A DNA stretch of 64,000 nt from NCBI GenBank assembly GCA_948144175.1, contig CANXME010002185.1, positions 310,001 to 374,000 of the forward strand, in the 5' to 3' direction. Position 1 is the first letter of the stretch. The number at the start of each line of letters is the position of its first letter. This document shows positions 12,692 through 23,015 of the stretch, piece by piece. The position numbers and the translations under genes were made by a program. The notes below the pieces were generated by a model that saw only the letters and a program-made list of their open reading frames with translations, had not been told where the DNA came from and made no database searches. The stretch comes from Closterium sp. NIES-65. Lineage: Eukaryota; Streptophyta; Zygnematophyceae; Desmidiales; Closteriaceae.

Positions 12692-12816
12692 TGTTAAGAA
12701 ATGAGGAATGAATGAACTAGCACAAGGTTGGGTACAAGTAGGAAACCCTAGGAAACTGTACCCCATAGTGTCTATCCCACTATAGCCTAGACAAGCTATA
12801 TGATATGAGTTTGACA
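12692..12816 (-). repeat. B 5' LTR
   Basis: 125 bp, TGTTAAGAAATG...GTTTGACA on the plus strand. It differs from the left LTR at three positions counted by eye and is followed by the target duplication GGGTG. Confidence 0.93.
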
Positions 12817-13074
12817 GGGTGGGGCCGCGACAGCGGCAGGGCGGGGCCGCGTCGGCGGCCGTAGAAAGCAACGCGAAGGCTGCAAAGCGGCGCGCGGGGC
12901 AGGAGAAGGCAGCGCGGGGGCTGCACGGCGGTGCGCGGGCCTGACAAGGCAGCTAGCGGGCTACGCGCGGGGCTGACGAGGCAGCAGGCGGGCTGCTAGC
13001 GGGCTGTACGAGGGCCAGTAGAGGTGAGCACGAGGGCTGCGCGACGCAGGGCAGTGTAGGCATATAACTTGACA
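12817..13074 (-). mobile_element. F leader remnant, right side
   Basis: GC-rich sequence resembling the 1-1137 leader (GGGGCCGCG and GCGGGCTG motifs). It ends CATATAACTTGACA at 13074, where sequence shared with D's right LTR starts. I read it as the 5' end of F. No matching second LTR is in the window. Confidence 0.5.
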
Positions 13075-13242
13075 CGGAGCGCGGGTTACCCGCCGAGCCA
13101 TGAGGTCGGGGTGCGACGTGCGAAGGTGGCGGGAGGATTGTCGATGTGAGGGTTTGCGAGTGGTAACGGTGCTGACTGTGGTGCTACAGTGGTGTACGCG
13201 CTGAGTGGGGACGCGAAGTAAGGAAAAGGAATTTTCCTTACA
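13075..13242 (-). repeat. D 3' LTR, inner portion
   Basis: Aligns with 32065-32227 (CGCGGGTTACCCGCCGAGCC...TTTTCCTT). The remainder of this LTR should lie beyond F, outside the window to the left. Confidence 0.85.
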
Positions 13243-13290
13243 CTACCCCCCCCCCCCTAAGGAGGTCCTCCTTACCAAAGTGCGTGTACA

Positions 13291-14570
13291 TCACAGATAC
13301 TCTGTGAGGACGGGGTGGTTTTCAACTCTGTCCAGGGAAACCCAGTTGTCTTCGGTGGGTGTACGGTCTTTCCAGCGGATCAGGAACTCGATCCTTCGGG
13401 CTCCTCGAGGGTCGCGAACTCTGTGGCTCAGAATTTTTTCAAGTGTGATGATTGGCTCGGTCGGCGGTCGTGTCATGCTGGCTGGGCGATTACGTGGCAG
13501 TTGGCTTGTGGACGGGATGTAAGGGCAAAGCAGGCTGACGTGGAATGAGGGGTTGACGTACCAGTTAGCGGGGAGGAGGAGGTGGGCGGTGACGGGCGTA
13601 ATCATGTGGCTTATGCGAAATGGCCCACAATATCGGGGGTGGAGTTTTGGGGTGATGGGCAGGCGGAGGTTCTGAGTGTCGAGTAAAACTAGGTCGTCGG
13701 GTTGGTAAGTGACAGGTTGGCGGTGGCGGTCAGCGTTACGTTTAGCGATGATGTTTGATTTTTTTATTACGTCTGCTGCCCGAGTCCGTGCTGCTTGTAA
13801 AATTTCGGCAAATTGTTGAGCTCGTGGCACCGGGTTGTTGGGATTCGGGGTCATGGGTACTGTCGGGTCTTGTCTGTAGTTCAGGTAAAACGGTGAGTGT
13901 TGGGTCGTGGTGGAGTGAGTTGTTGTATGCGAACTCAATGAATGGCAGCTGTTGTTCCCAGGTGGTTTGGTCGTCGCACGTGGCTCGGATGAGTTGCTCC
14001 ATAGTCTGGTTTGTCCGTTCTGTCTGACCGTCAGTTTCGGGGTGGTACGAAGAACTGAACTGTAGTCGCGTGCCGAACTGCTCCCACAGGTTCCACCAGA
14101 AGTTGCTGGTGAATTTCGTGTCGCGGTCGCTGATGATCGCTGATGGTATCCCGTGCAGTCGAACGACGGTGGAGATGAAGAGTCGAGCTGTTTTTTTCGG
14201 CTGTGATCGATTTTTTGCAGGGTGCGCCGTATGCCAATTTCGTCAGGCGATCGACGACGACCAGGATCGCGTCGTTCCCACTCGCCCCATCCAGTAACCC
14301 CTTAACGAAGTCCATCGTCACCTACTGCCAAGCACGCTCTGGGGGTGGTATCGGCTGCAACTGTCCTGTCGGCCACTGCCGTGATGATTTTATGAGCTGG
14401 CACGTGGGACACGATGCCACGTGTCGTTGTACGTCGGTCAACCTCTCGGGCAAGTAATAATACCGCTGCAGTTGCTGCCGTATTTTCTCTACCCCGAAAT
14501 GCCCCGAGGTAACTCCGTCGTGTGCCTCCTGTAACAGTAATTCCCGTAGCAGTGTATACCCGGGCACCCA
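13291..14570 (-). other. D integrase and chromodomain
   Basis: On the minus strand from the right: a zinc-binding HHCC segment (LLLQEAHDGVTSGHFG...CPTCQLIK, about 14350-14560) and core integrase sequence with GNDAILVVVDRLTK. An SH3-like/GPY-type end (PGFRISH-type region near 13620) follows. The chromodomain has ILSHRVRDPRGARRIEFLI, then RWKDRTPTEDNWV (about 13310-13420). A chromodomain at the integrase C-terminus defines chromoviruses, where it helps target insertion to marked chromatin. Confidence 0.88.
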
Positions 14571-14699
14571 GATGCGGTCGGTCCCGGCTTTTACGTAATA
14601 GACTCCCCTTGCTGCTGCGAACTGCTGCGAATTTCCTCCTGTGAAGAATGGATCCGTTTGGTACCCGTGGGTAAATAGGCCTGTCAGTAGGGGGCTGGT

Positions 14700-16538
14700 C
14701 TAGGCGAGTAGTATTGCATGGATCTGGGTAGTGGGGCGGGTCAGTGCGTCGGCGATGATCGAGGCTCCCTTTTTGTAGGTGACCGTGTAGTGAAAATTTG
14801 ACTCGAGGAAATTGAGCCAGCGGATCTGTCGTGGGTTGAGGTGTGGTTGTGCGCGGAGGTTCTGTAGTGATTTATGGTCTGTCCGTACTGTCACGTCTGC
14901 GCCGGTCAAGTAACAGCGCCACACTTTGAACGCGTGCATGATCGCAAGCATTTTGCGGTCGTGTATTGGGTAATTTTTCTCAGGCGGATGCAATTTTCGT
15001 GATTCGTATGCGATGGGCTGTAGGCCGTTGCCGAAGTCCTGTAGCAGTACGGCTCCGATGACGATGTCGCTTGCGTCGGTAACTACTTCGAATGGGCGGT
15101 GTGGGTTGGCGATGCGCAGGACGGGTGGTGAACAGAGAACATTTTCCGGGGCAGAGAAGGCACCATGCTCTTTCTCCCCCCACGCAAAAGTGACCCCCTT
15201 CCGTAACAAGTCCGTCAGCGGCGCTGTTAACCGTGCCATGTCGGGGACGAACCGACGCACGTAATTGACGAACCCGAGAAAGCTCTGTAGTTCCGTGATA
15301 TTCGTCGTGGGGTGCCAGGCTTTCACCGTGTATAACTTCTTGGGGTCAAGTTCGACCCCCGCCTCCGAAATAACGTGCCCCAAAAACTCTAGCCGGTCCT
15401 GAAAAAACTCGCACTTGGAACCCTTTGTCAGTAACCGATGCTCGTCTAAAGTCTTAAACACTGCTTCCGGATCTGCTAAATGCTGCTGCTTGTCGCGACT
15501 GTAGACGAGGATGTCGTCGACGTAAACTATCACGCATTTATCTAACAGTAGCCTAAACGCCTCGTTCATGGTCATCTGAAATGTCGCTGGTGCGTTGGTC
15601 AGTCCGAAAGCTGTTTTGGCGCAGTCCGATGGTTCGACCCTAATCTGATGGTAACCTTCCCGTAAATCTATTTTCGAAAAAACCCGTGCTGTTCGCAGCT
15701 GGTCGATCAGCTTGTCGGCGCGGGGAATGGGGTACCGCGACTTGACTGTTACCCTGTTGAGTGCTCGGTAGTCAATGCACATGCGAAACCCTCCGTCTTT
15801 TTTTGGCGTGAACAGTATCGGTGCGGCGAACGGTGACGAGCTCGGTCGGATGAATTTCTTCTCTAATAAGTAATCTAACTGCTTCCTCAGTTCGTCGAGC
15901 TCGGGTTGTGTCAGTCTGAACTGGCGCTGTACAGTTGGCTGTGTTCTCGGTTCTAATACTATGCTGTGGTCATGTGCTCGCTGGGGTGGCAGCCCTTCCG
16001 GTAAGTCGTCGGGGAAAATCCTGGGGTATCGTTTCAATAGTCCCTGTAGTTCGGGCGGTACCGCTGCCAGCAGTTTCTTGAAATCACTCGGCTGCTCTGC
16101 TCCCTCTACCACCGCAATGTCTACTGCGTACACGTCAGCTCCAGCAGCGACAGCCCGTTTCATGGTGACGGCATTGACGTGTACCGTTGAAGACTCGGGC
16201 GACTGCCAGCGAGGTAGCTCAACCCAGTTACCACTACTTCGCACAATGCAGCTACCCGTCGTCCAGTCAATTTGCGGGTTATACCGTCGCAGCCAATCAC
16301 GTCCCAGTAAAATGTCGTGCCCATCTAGTGTCGTTGCGAGCACTTCCTGTGTAAATCCGAAATTTCCCCCGCATCGCACTTTGACTCTCTCCACCCTTTC
16401 CCGTATGGCCAGTCGAGTGCCGTCGACTAAGCATGCGCCTATCTCAGGTAAACAACGGCTAAGTGTCGGTTGCACTTTTCGTGCAGTTGCGGTATTAACT
16501 AAACTGTGACTGGCTCCCCCGTCGACAAAAAACTTCAC
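14700..16538 (-). other. D protease, RT and RNase H
   Basis: On the minus strand from 16538: the retropepsin motif FFVDGGASHSLV, with a second segment GHDILLGRDWLRRYNP. The RT domain then has KKDGGFRMCIDYRALN, FSKIDLREGYHQI, and the catalytic YVDDILVYS near 15500-15530. RNase H/RT thumb sequence follows with TDASDIVIGAVLLQ and TDHKSLQNL, ending near 14700. The order is typical of Ty3/gypsy. In DGGASH, Asp-Gly replaces the usual Asp-Thr/Ser-Gly, which occurs in some plant gypsy clades. Confidence 0.92.
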
Positions 16539-16545
16539 TGCTGCT

Positions 16546-16677
16546 TGTCAGAACATTATAGCTTATGCTTTTGTGTAGGCTGTAGTGGGGTATCCCATAG
16601 GGGGTACAACCCAATTAGGGTTAGTACTTGTACCCACTTCATTCATAGTTCACCCATTCTCGTTTCAGGTTTTCTCA
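16546..16677 (+). repeat. C 5' LTR
   Basis: 132 bp matching 22879-23010 except for two positions. It contains the family core GGGTACAACCCAATTAGGG, shared with H. Confidence 0.93.
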
Positions 16678-16849
16678 TGGTATCGAGCAGGTTCCCTCGT
16701 GGGAACTGTTCCTAGGGCCCTACTACTGCTTCCGCTGCTACTCGATCTGTCGCACGCCCCGTGGCGTGCGACCTATTTTCATCTCGCCGCGCGCCGATTT
16801 TCCTTCTGGCGCGCGCCCCGAGGCGCGCGGCCCTTCTACCCCGTCGCGC

Positions 16850-17400
16850 CGCCCTAGCGGCCGCGTCGCGCCGTCCTCGCGGCCCCGATCTGCCGCCCTA
16901 GTGGCCTCGTCACCTACCCCTGCGGCCTCAGCGCCGCCCTTCCCGGCCCCGGCTCCGCCCTTCCCGGCCCCGGCGCCACCTCGGCTGGCCCCGTCGCCTA
17001 CCCCGGCGACCCCGACGCCGCCCTTCCTGACCCGGCCCCGCCTCTGCTGGCCCCGTCGCCTGCCCCTGCGGCCACGGCTCCGCCCTTCCCGGCCCCGGCG
17101 CCACCTCGGCTGGCCCCGTCGCCTACCCCGGCGACCCCGACGCCGCTCTTCCCGACCCAGCCCCGCCTCTACTGGCCTCGTCGCCTACCCCTGCGGCCCC
17201 GGCGCTACCCTTCCCGGCCCCGGCGCCACCTCTGCTGGCCCCGGCGCCGCCTCTGCTGGCCCGGACGCCTACCCTGCGGCCCCGGCGCCACCTCTGCTGG
17301 CCCCATCGCCGCTCCACCCGGCCCCGCCGCCGTCCCCAAGCGGCCCCGCCGTCACCACCGAGCCGCCGGCGCCGCCGAGCTAGTGCCGAGCCACCCGAGC
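16850..17400. repeat. GC-rich tandem array in C leader
   Basis: Imperfect repeats of GGCCCCGGCGCCACCTCGGC and GGCCCCGTCGCCTACCCC type, plus GCCGAGCCGCC runs to about 17600. A palindrome-rich segment (CGCGCGCCCCGAGGCGCGCG, about 16800-16825) precedes it and could form a hairpin in the leader RNA. Confidence 0.8.
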
Positions 17401-17699
17401 CACCCGAGCCGCCCGAGCCGCAGCGCCACCTCAGCCGCCCGAGCCGCCGAGTCGTCGAGCTGCCGAGCTGCAGTTGCTGCTGAGCCGCCGTACCGCTGAG
17501 TCGCCCGAGTCGCCCGAGCTGCCGAGCCGTAGTTGCTGCAGTGCCGCCGTGCCGCCGAGCCGCCCGCACCACCGAGTCGCCGAGTCGCCGAGTCGTCGAG
17601 CCTGCTCTTCCCACCACTGGTGAGCCCCTGCCTTACTAGCGCGCTGCCTGCCGCTTGCTTGGCTGCCTGCGCTACTACTGCTACTACTACTGGCGGCGG

Positions 17700-19640
17700 C
17701 CAGATGCAGCTCCAGCGACCCCCACGCGCGTCTCTCACGCCCCAGCAGCTTCGTGAGTGGTACGCTAAGATTGGAGGGTCTCTCAGTTCTGTTCGCTGCT
17801 CTTACGTGATTCGCACTGGTGCTCGGACTGGTCACCCTTGTGGGACGCCTAGTCACACACAGTCCCACTGCTTCGCCCGTCTGAGCGACGCCTGGCGTAC
17901 CGAGTTTGGCGAGGAGGCTGAGCTCCCCGACTGGGTGGAGTTGCTTAGGCAGAGGGTAGATATATTTGCTCTTGACTATGATGCTATTCTCACTGCCATG
18001 TATGCATTGCCTACTAGTGCTGACCGTGCCGGTCACCTGTGCGTACCGCCTGACCCGGGTATCGAGCCTGCTGCTCTAGCTGCTGGTGAGGCTGCTGCTC
18101 TGGGTGCTAGTGTGTCTCCTACTCCAGGTACAGGTGCGGCTGCTGCTCTAGGTGCTAGTGAGTCAGCTTCCTCAGGTGCGGGTGAGTCTGCTCTCTCAGG
18201 TACCGCGTCGGCTCCGGCCTCTCACACCTTCACCCTTGACTCGGGGGCTTCCCGCTCCTTCTTTCGAGACCGCACCACACTCACGCCGCTTGGTCGGCCA
18301 GTTGCAGTCTCTCTGGCAGACCCCTCTGGGGGCCCTGTCCTTGCTCACTTCTCCACTGTCCTCCCGTGTCAGGCGGCCCCCTCTGGCACCCTGTCTGGTC
18401 TTTACCTCCCCTTGTTCTCTACGAACTTGGTGAGTGGTGCTGACCTGCAGGATGCGGGGGTTCACCAGTTCCCTCCTGCGAGTCAGCGGGTGACCCACTG
18501 CACGGACGCTCGGACAGGCCGACACCTGGCCACGTTTACTCGTCGGCCGGGGTCGAGCCTGTACACACTTACCACTGTGTCTCCTCGAGTCCCTGCGTCT
18601 GGTCAGGTAGCTGCATCGGGTCAGGTGTTTGCTGCAGCGTCCAGGTCTGGTCCTGAATCTGCCCCCTGCTCGTGTCGCCTCCTGTCTCACGAGACTCTCC
18701 TCTGGCACCACCGCCTTGGTCACCCCTCCCTGCTTCGTCTCCGAAGCATGGTCTCCCGTGTCCTTGTCTCTGGTCTTCCCCGGTCCCTCCCTCCCCTTCC
18801 TCCGGGGCCTGGCCCTACCTGCGTCCCCTGTGTCGAGGGGCGGCAGCGGGCTGCCCCTCACTCCTCCCAGTTTCCTCCGACAGAGGCCCCGCTGCGGACG
18901 CTTCACATGGACGTGTGGGGCCCGGCCCGCGTCCGTGGACAGGGTCACGAGCGCTACTTCCTGCTGGTGGTTGACGACTACTCGCGTTACACCACAGTCT
19001 TCCCCTTGCGCAGCAAGGGTGATGTCGCTGAGGTGTTGATCGACTGGATCCGCGCAGCTCGTCTCCAGCTCAGGCGGAGCTTCAGCTCGGACTTTCCTGT
19101 TCTGCGTCTGCACTCTGACAGAGGCGGAGAGTTCTCCTCTGGCCTTCTGCGAGCCTACTGTCGTGCACGAGGCATCCGCCAGACCTTCACGCTTCCGGAC
19201 TCTCCACAGTAAAATGGGATTGCTGAGCGCCGCATTGGCATGGTCATGGACGTCGCCCGTACGTCCATGATGCATGCGGCTGCCCCCCATTTTCTGTGGC
19301 CGTTTGTGGTCCGGTACGCAGCGCATCAGATCAACCTTCAGCCCAGGGTCTCCATGCCGGAGACCTCCCCAGCCTTGATGTGGACGGGGAAGGTTGGCGA
19401 TGCGTCTGCGCCGTGTCTGGGGATCTCGGGCGTTTGTTCGCGACTTGTCTGCGGACAAGCTGTCCCCTCGTGCTGCTCCTTGCGTCTTCCTGGGTTTCCC
19501 CCCTTGACGCGCCAGGGTGGCAGTTCTACCACCCCACCTCTCGCCGTGTTCTGTCCTCCCAGGACGTCACGTTCGACGAGTCGGTCCCCTACTACCGTCT
19601 CTTCCCCTACCGCACTCCGTCCCTCCCCCCGCCACCGCTC
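17700..19640 (+). other. C gag end, protease and integrase
   Basis: SLTPQQLREWYAK starts the recognisable gag end near 17730. A Cys/His motif C-x13-C-x4-H-x4-C lies at 17797-17871 (CSYVIRTG...HCFARL), followed by SDAWRTEFGEEAELPDW. The protease DSGASRSFFRDRT is near 18238, the GAG-pre-integrase HETLLWHHRLGHPS-type segment near 18690, and the integrase core HMDVWGPARV...LHSDRGGEF near 18905-19140. Confidence 0.88.
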
Positions 19641-19739
19641 TTCCTTGTGCCACGTCCCCCCCCGGTAGACCCCCTCCCCCCTCAGGGTCCTGCCCCTTCA
19701 GGTGTGTCCCAGGTAGACGCTGTCGAGCCTGTCGGGGTC

Positions 19740-20010
19740 GCTGGTGACTCTGGTGCTGCTGAGGGTGCTGACTCTGGGGGTGCTGACTCTTGGGGTGCTG
19801 AGCGTGTGGGTACTACGACTAGGGGTGCTGAGCCTGGGGGTGCTGAGTCTGGGGGTGATGAGCCTGGGGTTGCTACGCTTGGGGGTGCTGAACCAAGGGG
19901 TACTGAGCCTTGGGGTGCTACGCCTGGAGGTGCTGAGCCTGAGGGAGCTGGGCCTGCTCGTGGGGCGTTTGGCGGTGCTGAGCCTGGCGGTTCTCCGGGT
20001 GCTTCGTCTC
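19740..20010 (+). repeat. GGAEP-type linker repeat in C
   Basis: Tandem 15-bp-based units (GGTGCTGAGCCTGGG and variants) encoding Gly-Gly-Ala-Glu-Pro/Ser pentapeptides. They lie between integrase and RT. The same repeat lies at the same place in B, E and H. A second frame is also open across it and reads Leu/Gly/Val-rich, which is a by-product of the repeat. Confidence 0.85.
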
Positions 20011-20706
20011 GCCGGGAGCCACCCTCTCCACAGGAGCTGCGTGAGTGGTTTGCCCGGCGCTGGAGGCGAGCTGCTGGAGCTGGAGGTGCTGCGGGTACTT
20101 GAGGTTCTGCTGCTGCTGTGGATGCTGGTGCCACGAGTCCCGACGGTGCTCGTACTCGGAGTACTGGAGCTGCTGGGCCTGCGGGTACTTCTGGAGCGGG
20201 AGCTACTTCGGGTGCTGGCGCGGAGGCTACTGCTGTCGGTCCTGGAGGCGGTCTTGCTGAGGGTGCTACTGGTGCTGCTGGAGGTACTAGAGCTGGAGGT
20301 GCTGCTGGTGTTGGTGTTGCCCGGCGCTGGAGGCGTTCTGCTGGAGCTGGAGCTTCTTTGGCTGCTGAAGGTGCTGGTGCCGCCGGTCCCGGAGGTGCTC
20401 GTACTGGGAGTGCTGGAGCTGCTGGGCCTGCGGGTACGACTGGAGCTGGAGCTACTGAGGGTGTTGGCGCTGAGGCTACTGCTGTCAGTCCTGGCGGCGG
20501 TCCTGCTGCGGGTGCTGCTGGTGCTGCTGGAGGTACTGCAGCTGGAGGTGCAGTTGGCGCTAGTGCTGCCGCTGGTGGTGCTGGTGCTGTCCCTGCTGTG
20601 TCTGGAGTCAGCGCGCGGCCTCGGCCGTACTTCGTTCCGCTCCTTCAGCAGGTTCTTGGTCTCCCGCCTTCTACTGGTCCTCCTCCTCCCTTAGAGTGTC
20701 CACAGC

Positions 20707-22641
20707 ATGTCCCGTCATAGTCCTGCTCTTGCCGACTCGGAGTTGGACTCTCTTCGTGCTGCCAGTCCTACTGTCACGCGACTCCTTGCTACTGTTGTCA
20801 CTGACCCTTCCTTTGAGTCCACTGCTGCGTCTGCCCTAGTTGCTGAGCTCGTCGACTCTGCTGCTCGCTGTCGTCTTGACTACGCTGCCAATCTTGCTGC
20901 TGAGTCTGAGTCTGTCTGTCCTCCGTCCGTCAGGGGTGAGTGTGCCCTTGGCACGGACGTCCTTGAGGACAGGCAGGAGGAGTTCCACTGCTTGGCCGCT
21001 GCTTCACCTCATCTCGTGTCCGTACTGCTTACCCCTGAGGGAGACCCGGATGCACTTGACATCCCGACTCCGCGCTCTTACGCGGAGGCGATAGAGGGTC
21101 CCTACTCCTCTCAGTGGCAGGCAGCTATGGACGCAGAGATGGCTTCCTGGAAGTCCACAGGCACCTACGTTGACGCCGTTCCCCCTCCTGGGGCGAACAT
21201 CGTCAGTGGCATGTGGATTTTCAGGGTGAAGCGGCCGCCGGATTCTCCACCTGTCTTTAAGGCGCGTTACGTGGCTCGTGGCTTCAGCCAGCGGCAGGGA
21301 GTTGACTACTTTCAGACCTTCTCTCCCACCCCGAAGATGACCAATCTTCGGGTGCTGCTGCACATAGCCGCTCAGCGCGACTACGAGCTTCACTCTCTTG
21401 ACTTCAGCACTGCTTTCTTGCAGGGCAGCCTGCACGAGGAGATCTGGCTGCGCCGCCCACTTGGCTTCACTGGGACTTTTCCTCCTGGCACCCAGTGGAG
21501 CCTCCGCCGGCCAGTCTACGGTCTTCGCCAGGCACCGCGTGAGTGGCACGACACACTGAGGACTACACTTGCGGCTCTTGGGTTTGCTCCCTCTACTGCC
21601 GACCCGTCGCTGTTTCTGCGCACCGACACTTCTTTGCCGCCGTTCTACATCCTCGTGTACGTCGACGACTTGGTCTTTGCCACAGCTGACACTGCTGGAC
21701 TCGCCCACGTGAAGTCCGAGCTGCAGAAGAGACACACGTGCACTGACTTGGGTGAACTGCGCAGCTACCTTGGCTTGCAGATCACTCGGGACAGTGCACG
21801 CCGCACCATTACCCTGACTCAGTCACACATGGTGCAGCAGGTCCTTCAGTGCTTCGGCTTCACGTACTCCTCGCCCCAGGCCACTCCTCTGCCTACTCGC
21901 CACTCGCTCTCAGCTCTGCCTTCGGATGAGTCCGTAGAGTCGAGTGGCCCATACCCAGAGCTTGTTGGCTGCCTCATGTACCTGATGACCTGCACACGAT
22001 CTGACCTTGCATACCCTCTTAGCATTCTCGCACGCTATGTTGCTCCTGGGAGACACCGACCAGAGCACATGGCTGCAGCGAAGAGGGTGTTGCGCTACTT
22101 GTGCAGTACGTCGGGCATGGGGCTAGTGCTTGGAGGGCGCAGTCCAGTGGTCCTCACTGGGCACGCAGACGCTTCTTGGGCTGACGACCAGGCTACGCAG
22201 TGGTCGTCACAGGGTTACACCTTCAGCCTTGGTTCCGGCTCTGTCTCGTGGCGGGCTACCCGCTCGTCTTCTGTTCTCGGCTCCAGTTGTGAGGGTGAGA
22301 TCTACGCTGGAGCCATGGCCGCACAGGAGCTTCGCTGGCTCACCTACCTGCTGACTGGCCTCGGAGAGCCGCCTCGTTCTCCTCCAGTACTGTACGTAGA
22401 CAACAAGGCCATGCTGGCCTTGTGTCGAGAGCAGCGACCGGAGCACAGAACAAAGCACATTGCTCTCCGCTACTTCCTTGCTCGTGAGCTACAGCAGCGT
22501 GGACAGTTGCGGCTTGCGTACGTGGGCTCTGAGGCCAACACTGCTGATGTTTTCACCAAGGCACTTCCGCCTTGTGATCATCAGCGCTTCTGCACTCAGT
22601 TGGGTCTTGTCCCTGTCTTGCCTCACTTGCTCACCTCTTGA
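20707..22641 (+). other. C RT and RNase H
   Basis: RT: MDAEMASWKSTGTYVDA, FKARYVARGFSQRQG, LDFSTAFLQGSLHEE, then the catalytic YVDDLVFA near 21660. RNase H: GHADASWADDQATQ, GEIYAGAMAAQELRW, VDNKAMLALC, ANTADVFTKALPP. The domain set is complete in this span and ends about 240 bp before the 3' LTR. Confidence 0.92.
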
Positions 22642-22687
22642 CCTTGCTTGTACTGTTACATATATATACCTGCTCTTGCTTGTCTAG

Positions 22688-22689
<2 letters not shown>

Positions 22690-22730
<41 letters not shown>
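22690..22730. repeat. TA microsatellite in C 3' region
   Basis: About 20 TA units. Shorter TA runs stand at the same place, between the RNase H end and the purine tract, in E (about 31770-31785), H (about 54330-54365) and I (about 63370-63396). Confidence 0.9.
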
Positions 22731-22733
<3 letters not shown>

Positions 22734-22878
22734 TCCTGCATGTGAGCTGGCCTTGTGGCCTTGTACTTGTGCGTGGAATGTGTGGTGACTTTGTGATCCA
22801 CCCTGAGCTTTGCTCTGTTTTGCTTTGCTTGACTAGTCTTGTGACCCTCTGTTCTCCCCCACTTTGCCTATGGGGGTG

Positions 22879-23010
22879 TGTCAGAACACTATAGCTTATG
22901 CTTTTGTGTAGGCTGTAGTGGGGTATCCCATAGGGGGTACAACCCAATTAGGGTTAGTACTTGTACCCACTTCATTCATAGTTCACCCATTCTCGTTTCA
23001 GTTTTTCTCA
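22879..23010 (+). repeat. C 3' LTR
   Basis: 132 bp, preceded by the purine tract CCTATGGGGGTG and followed by the CTGCT target duplication and D's gag sequence. Confidence 0.93.
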
Positions 23011-23015
23011 CTGCT

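Larger units (their letters stand above)
1138..12816 (-). mobile_element. Ty1/copia element B (minus), nested in F, hosts A
   Basis: LTR pair of 125 bp: the left one is 1138-1174 plus 7900-7987, split by element A, and the right one is 12692-12816. Three differences were counted between them. The 5-bp target duplication GGGTG lies at 1133-1137 and 12817-12821. The primer-binding site on the minus strand reads TGGTATCAGAGC (12680-12691), complementary to initiator-Met tRNA as in many plant copia elements. A purine tract (CCTATGGGGGTG on the minus strand) abuts the left LTR. The pol part looks whole over a long span. I do not recognise a gag region, so it is a defective copy. It is fairly young by LTR identity. 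Confidence 0.93.
1..13074 (-). mobile_element. Copia element F, partial, hosts B and A
   Basis: Ty1/copia remnant on the minus strand that runs off the left edge. Bases 1-450 read, on the minus strand, as the C-terminal gag of the C/E/H family: a segment with Cys, PYVIRTGD and a second Cys near 1-60 and, further right, SLTPQKLREWYA. A GC-rich leader follows. Element B (1138-12816) interrupts it, and the leader resumes at 12817 and runs to about 13074. There it ends in TTGACA, like the LTR ends of B, and D's LTR sequence resumes at once. F therefore appears to lie inside D's left LTR. Only the gag end and leader are in view. F's own LTR is not resolved, so this boundary is inferred. Confidence 0.6.
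16546..23010 (+). mobile_element. Ty1/copia element C, inserted in D
   Basis: LTRs of 132 bp at 16546-16677 and 22879-23010 (TGTCAGAAC...TTCTCA), with two differences counted. Target duplication CTGCT is at 16541-16545 and 23011-23015. The primer-binding site directly after the 5' LTR is TGGTATCGAGCAGG, one base shorter than the Met-tRNA complement. Parts: GC-rich leader, gag C-terminal part, protease, integrase, GGAEP-type linker, RT, RNase H, TA microsatellite, purine tract. It has about four breaks. It is young to middle-aged and belongs to the same LTR family as H. Confidence 0.94.

Noticed and set aside
18196-19458. 420-codon antisense frame in element C, with similar ones in E and H
   Set aside because: Antisense shadow of integrase coding, Arg/Gly-rich, recurring wherever the integrase occurs; no independent motif.
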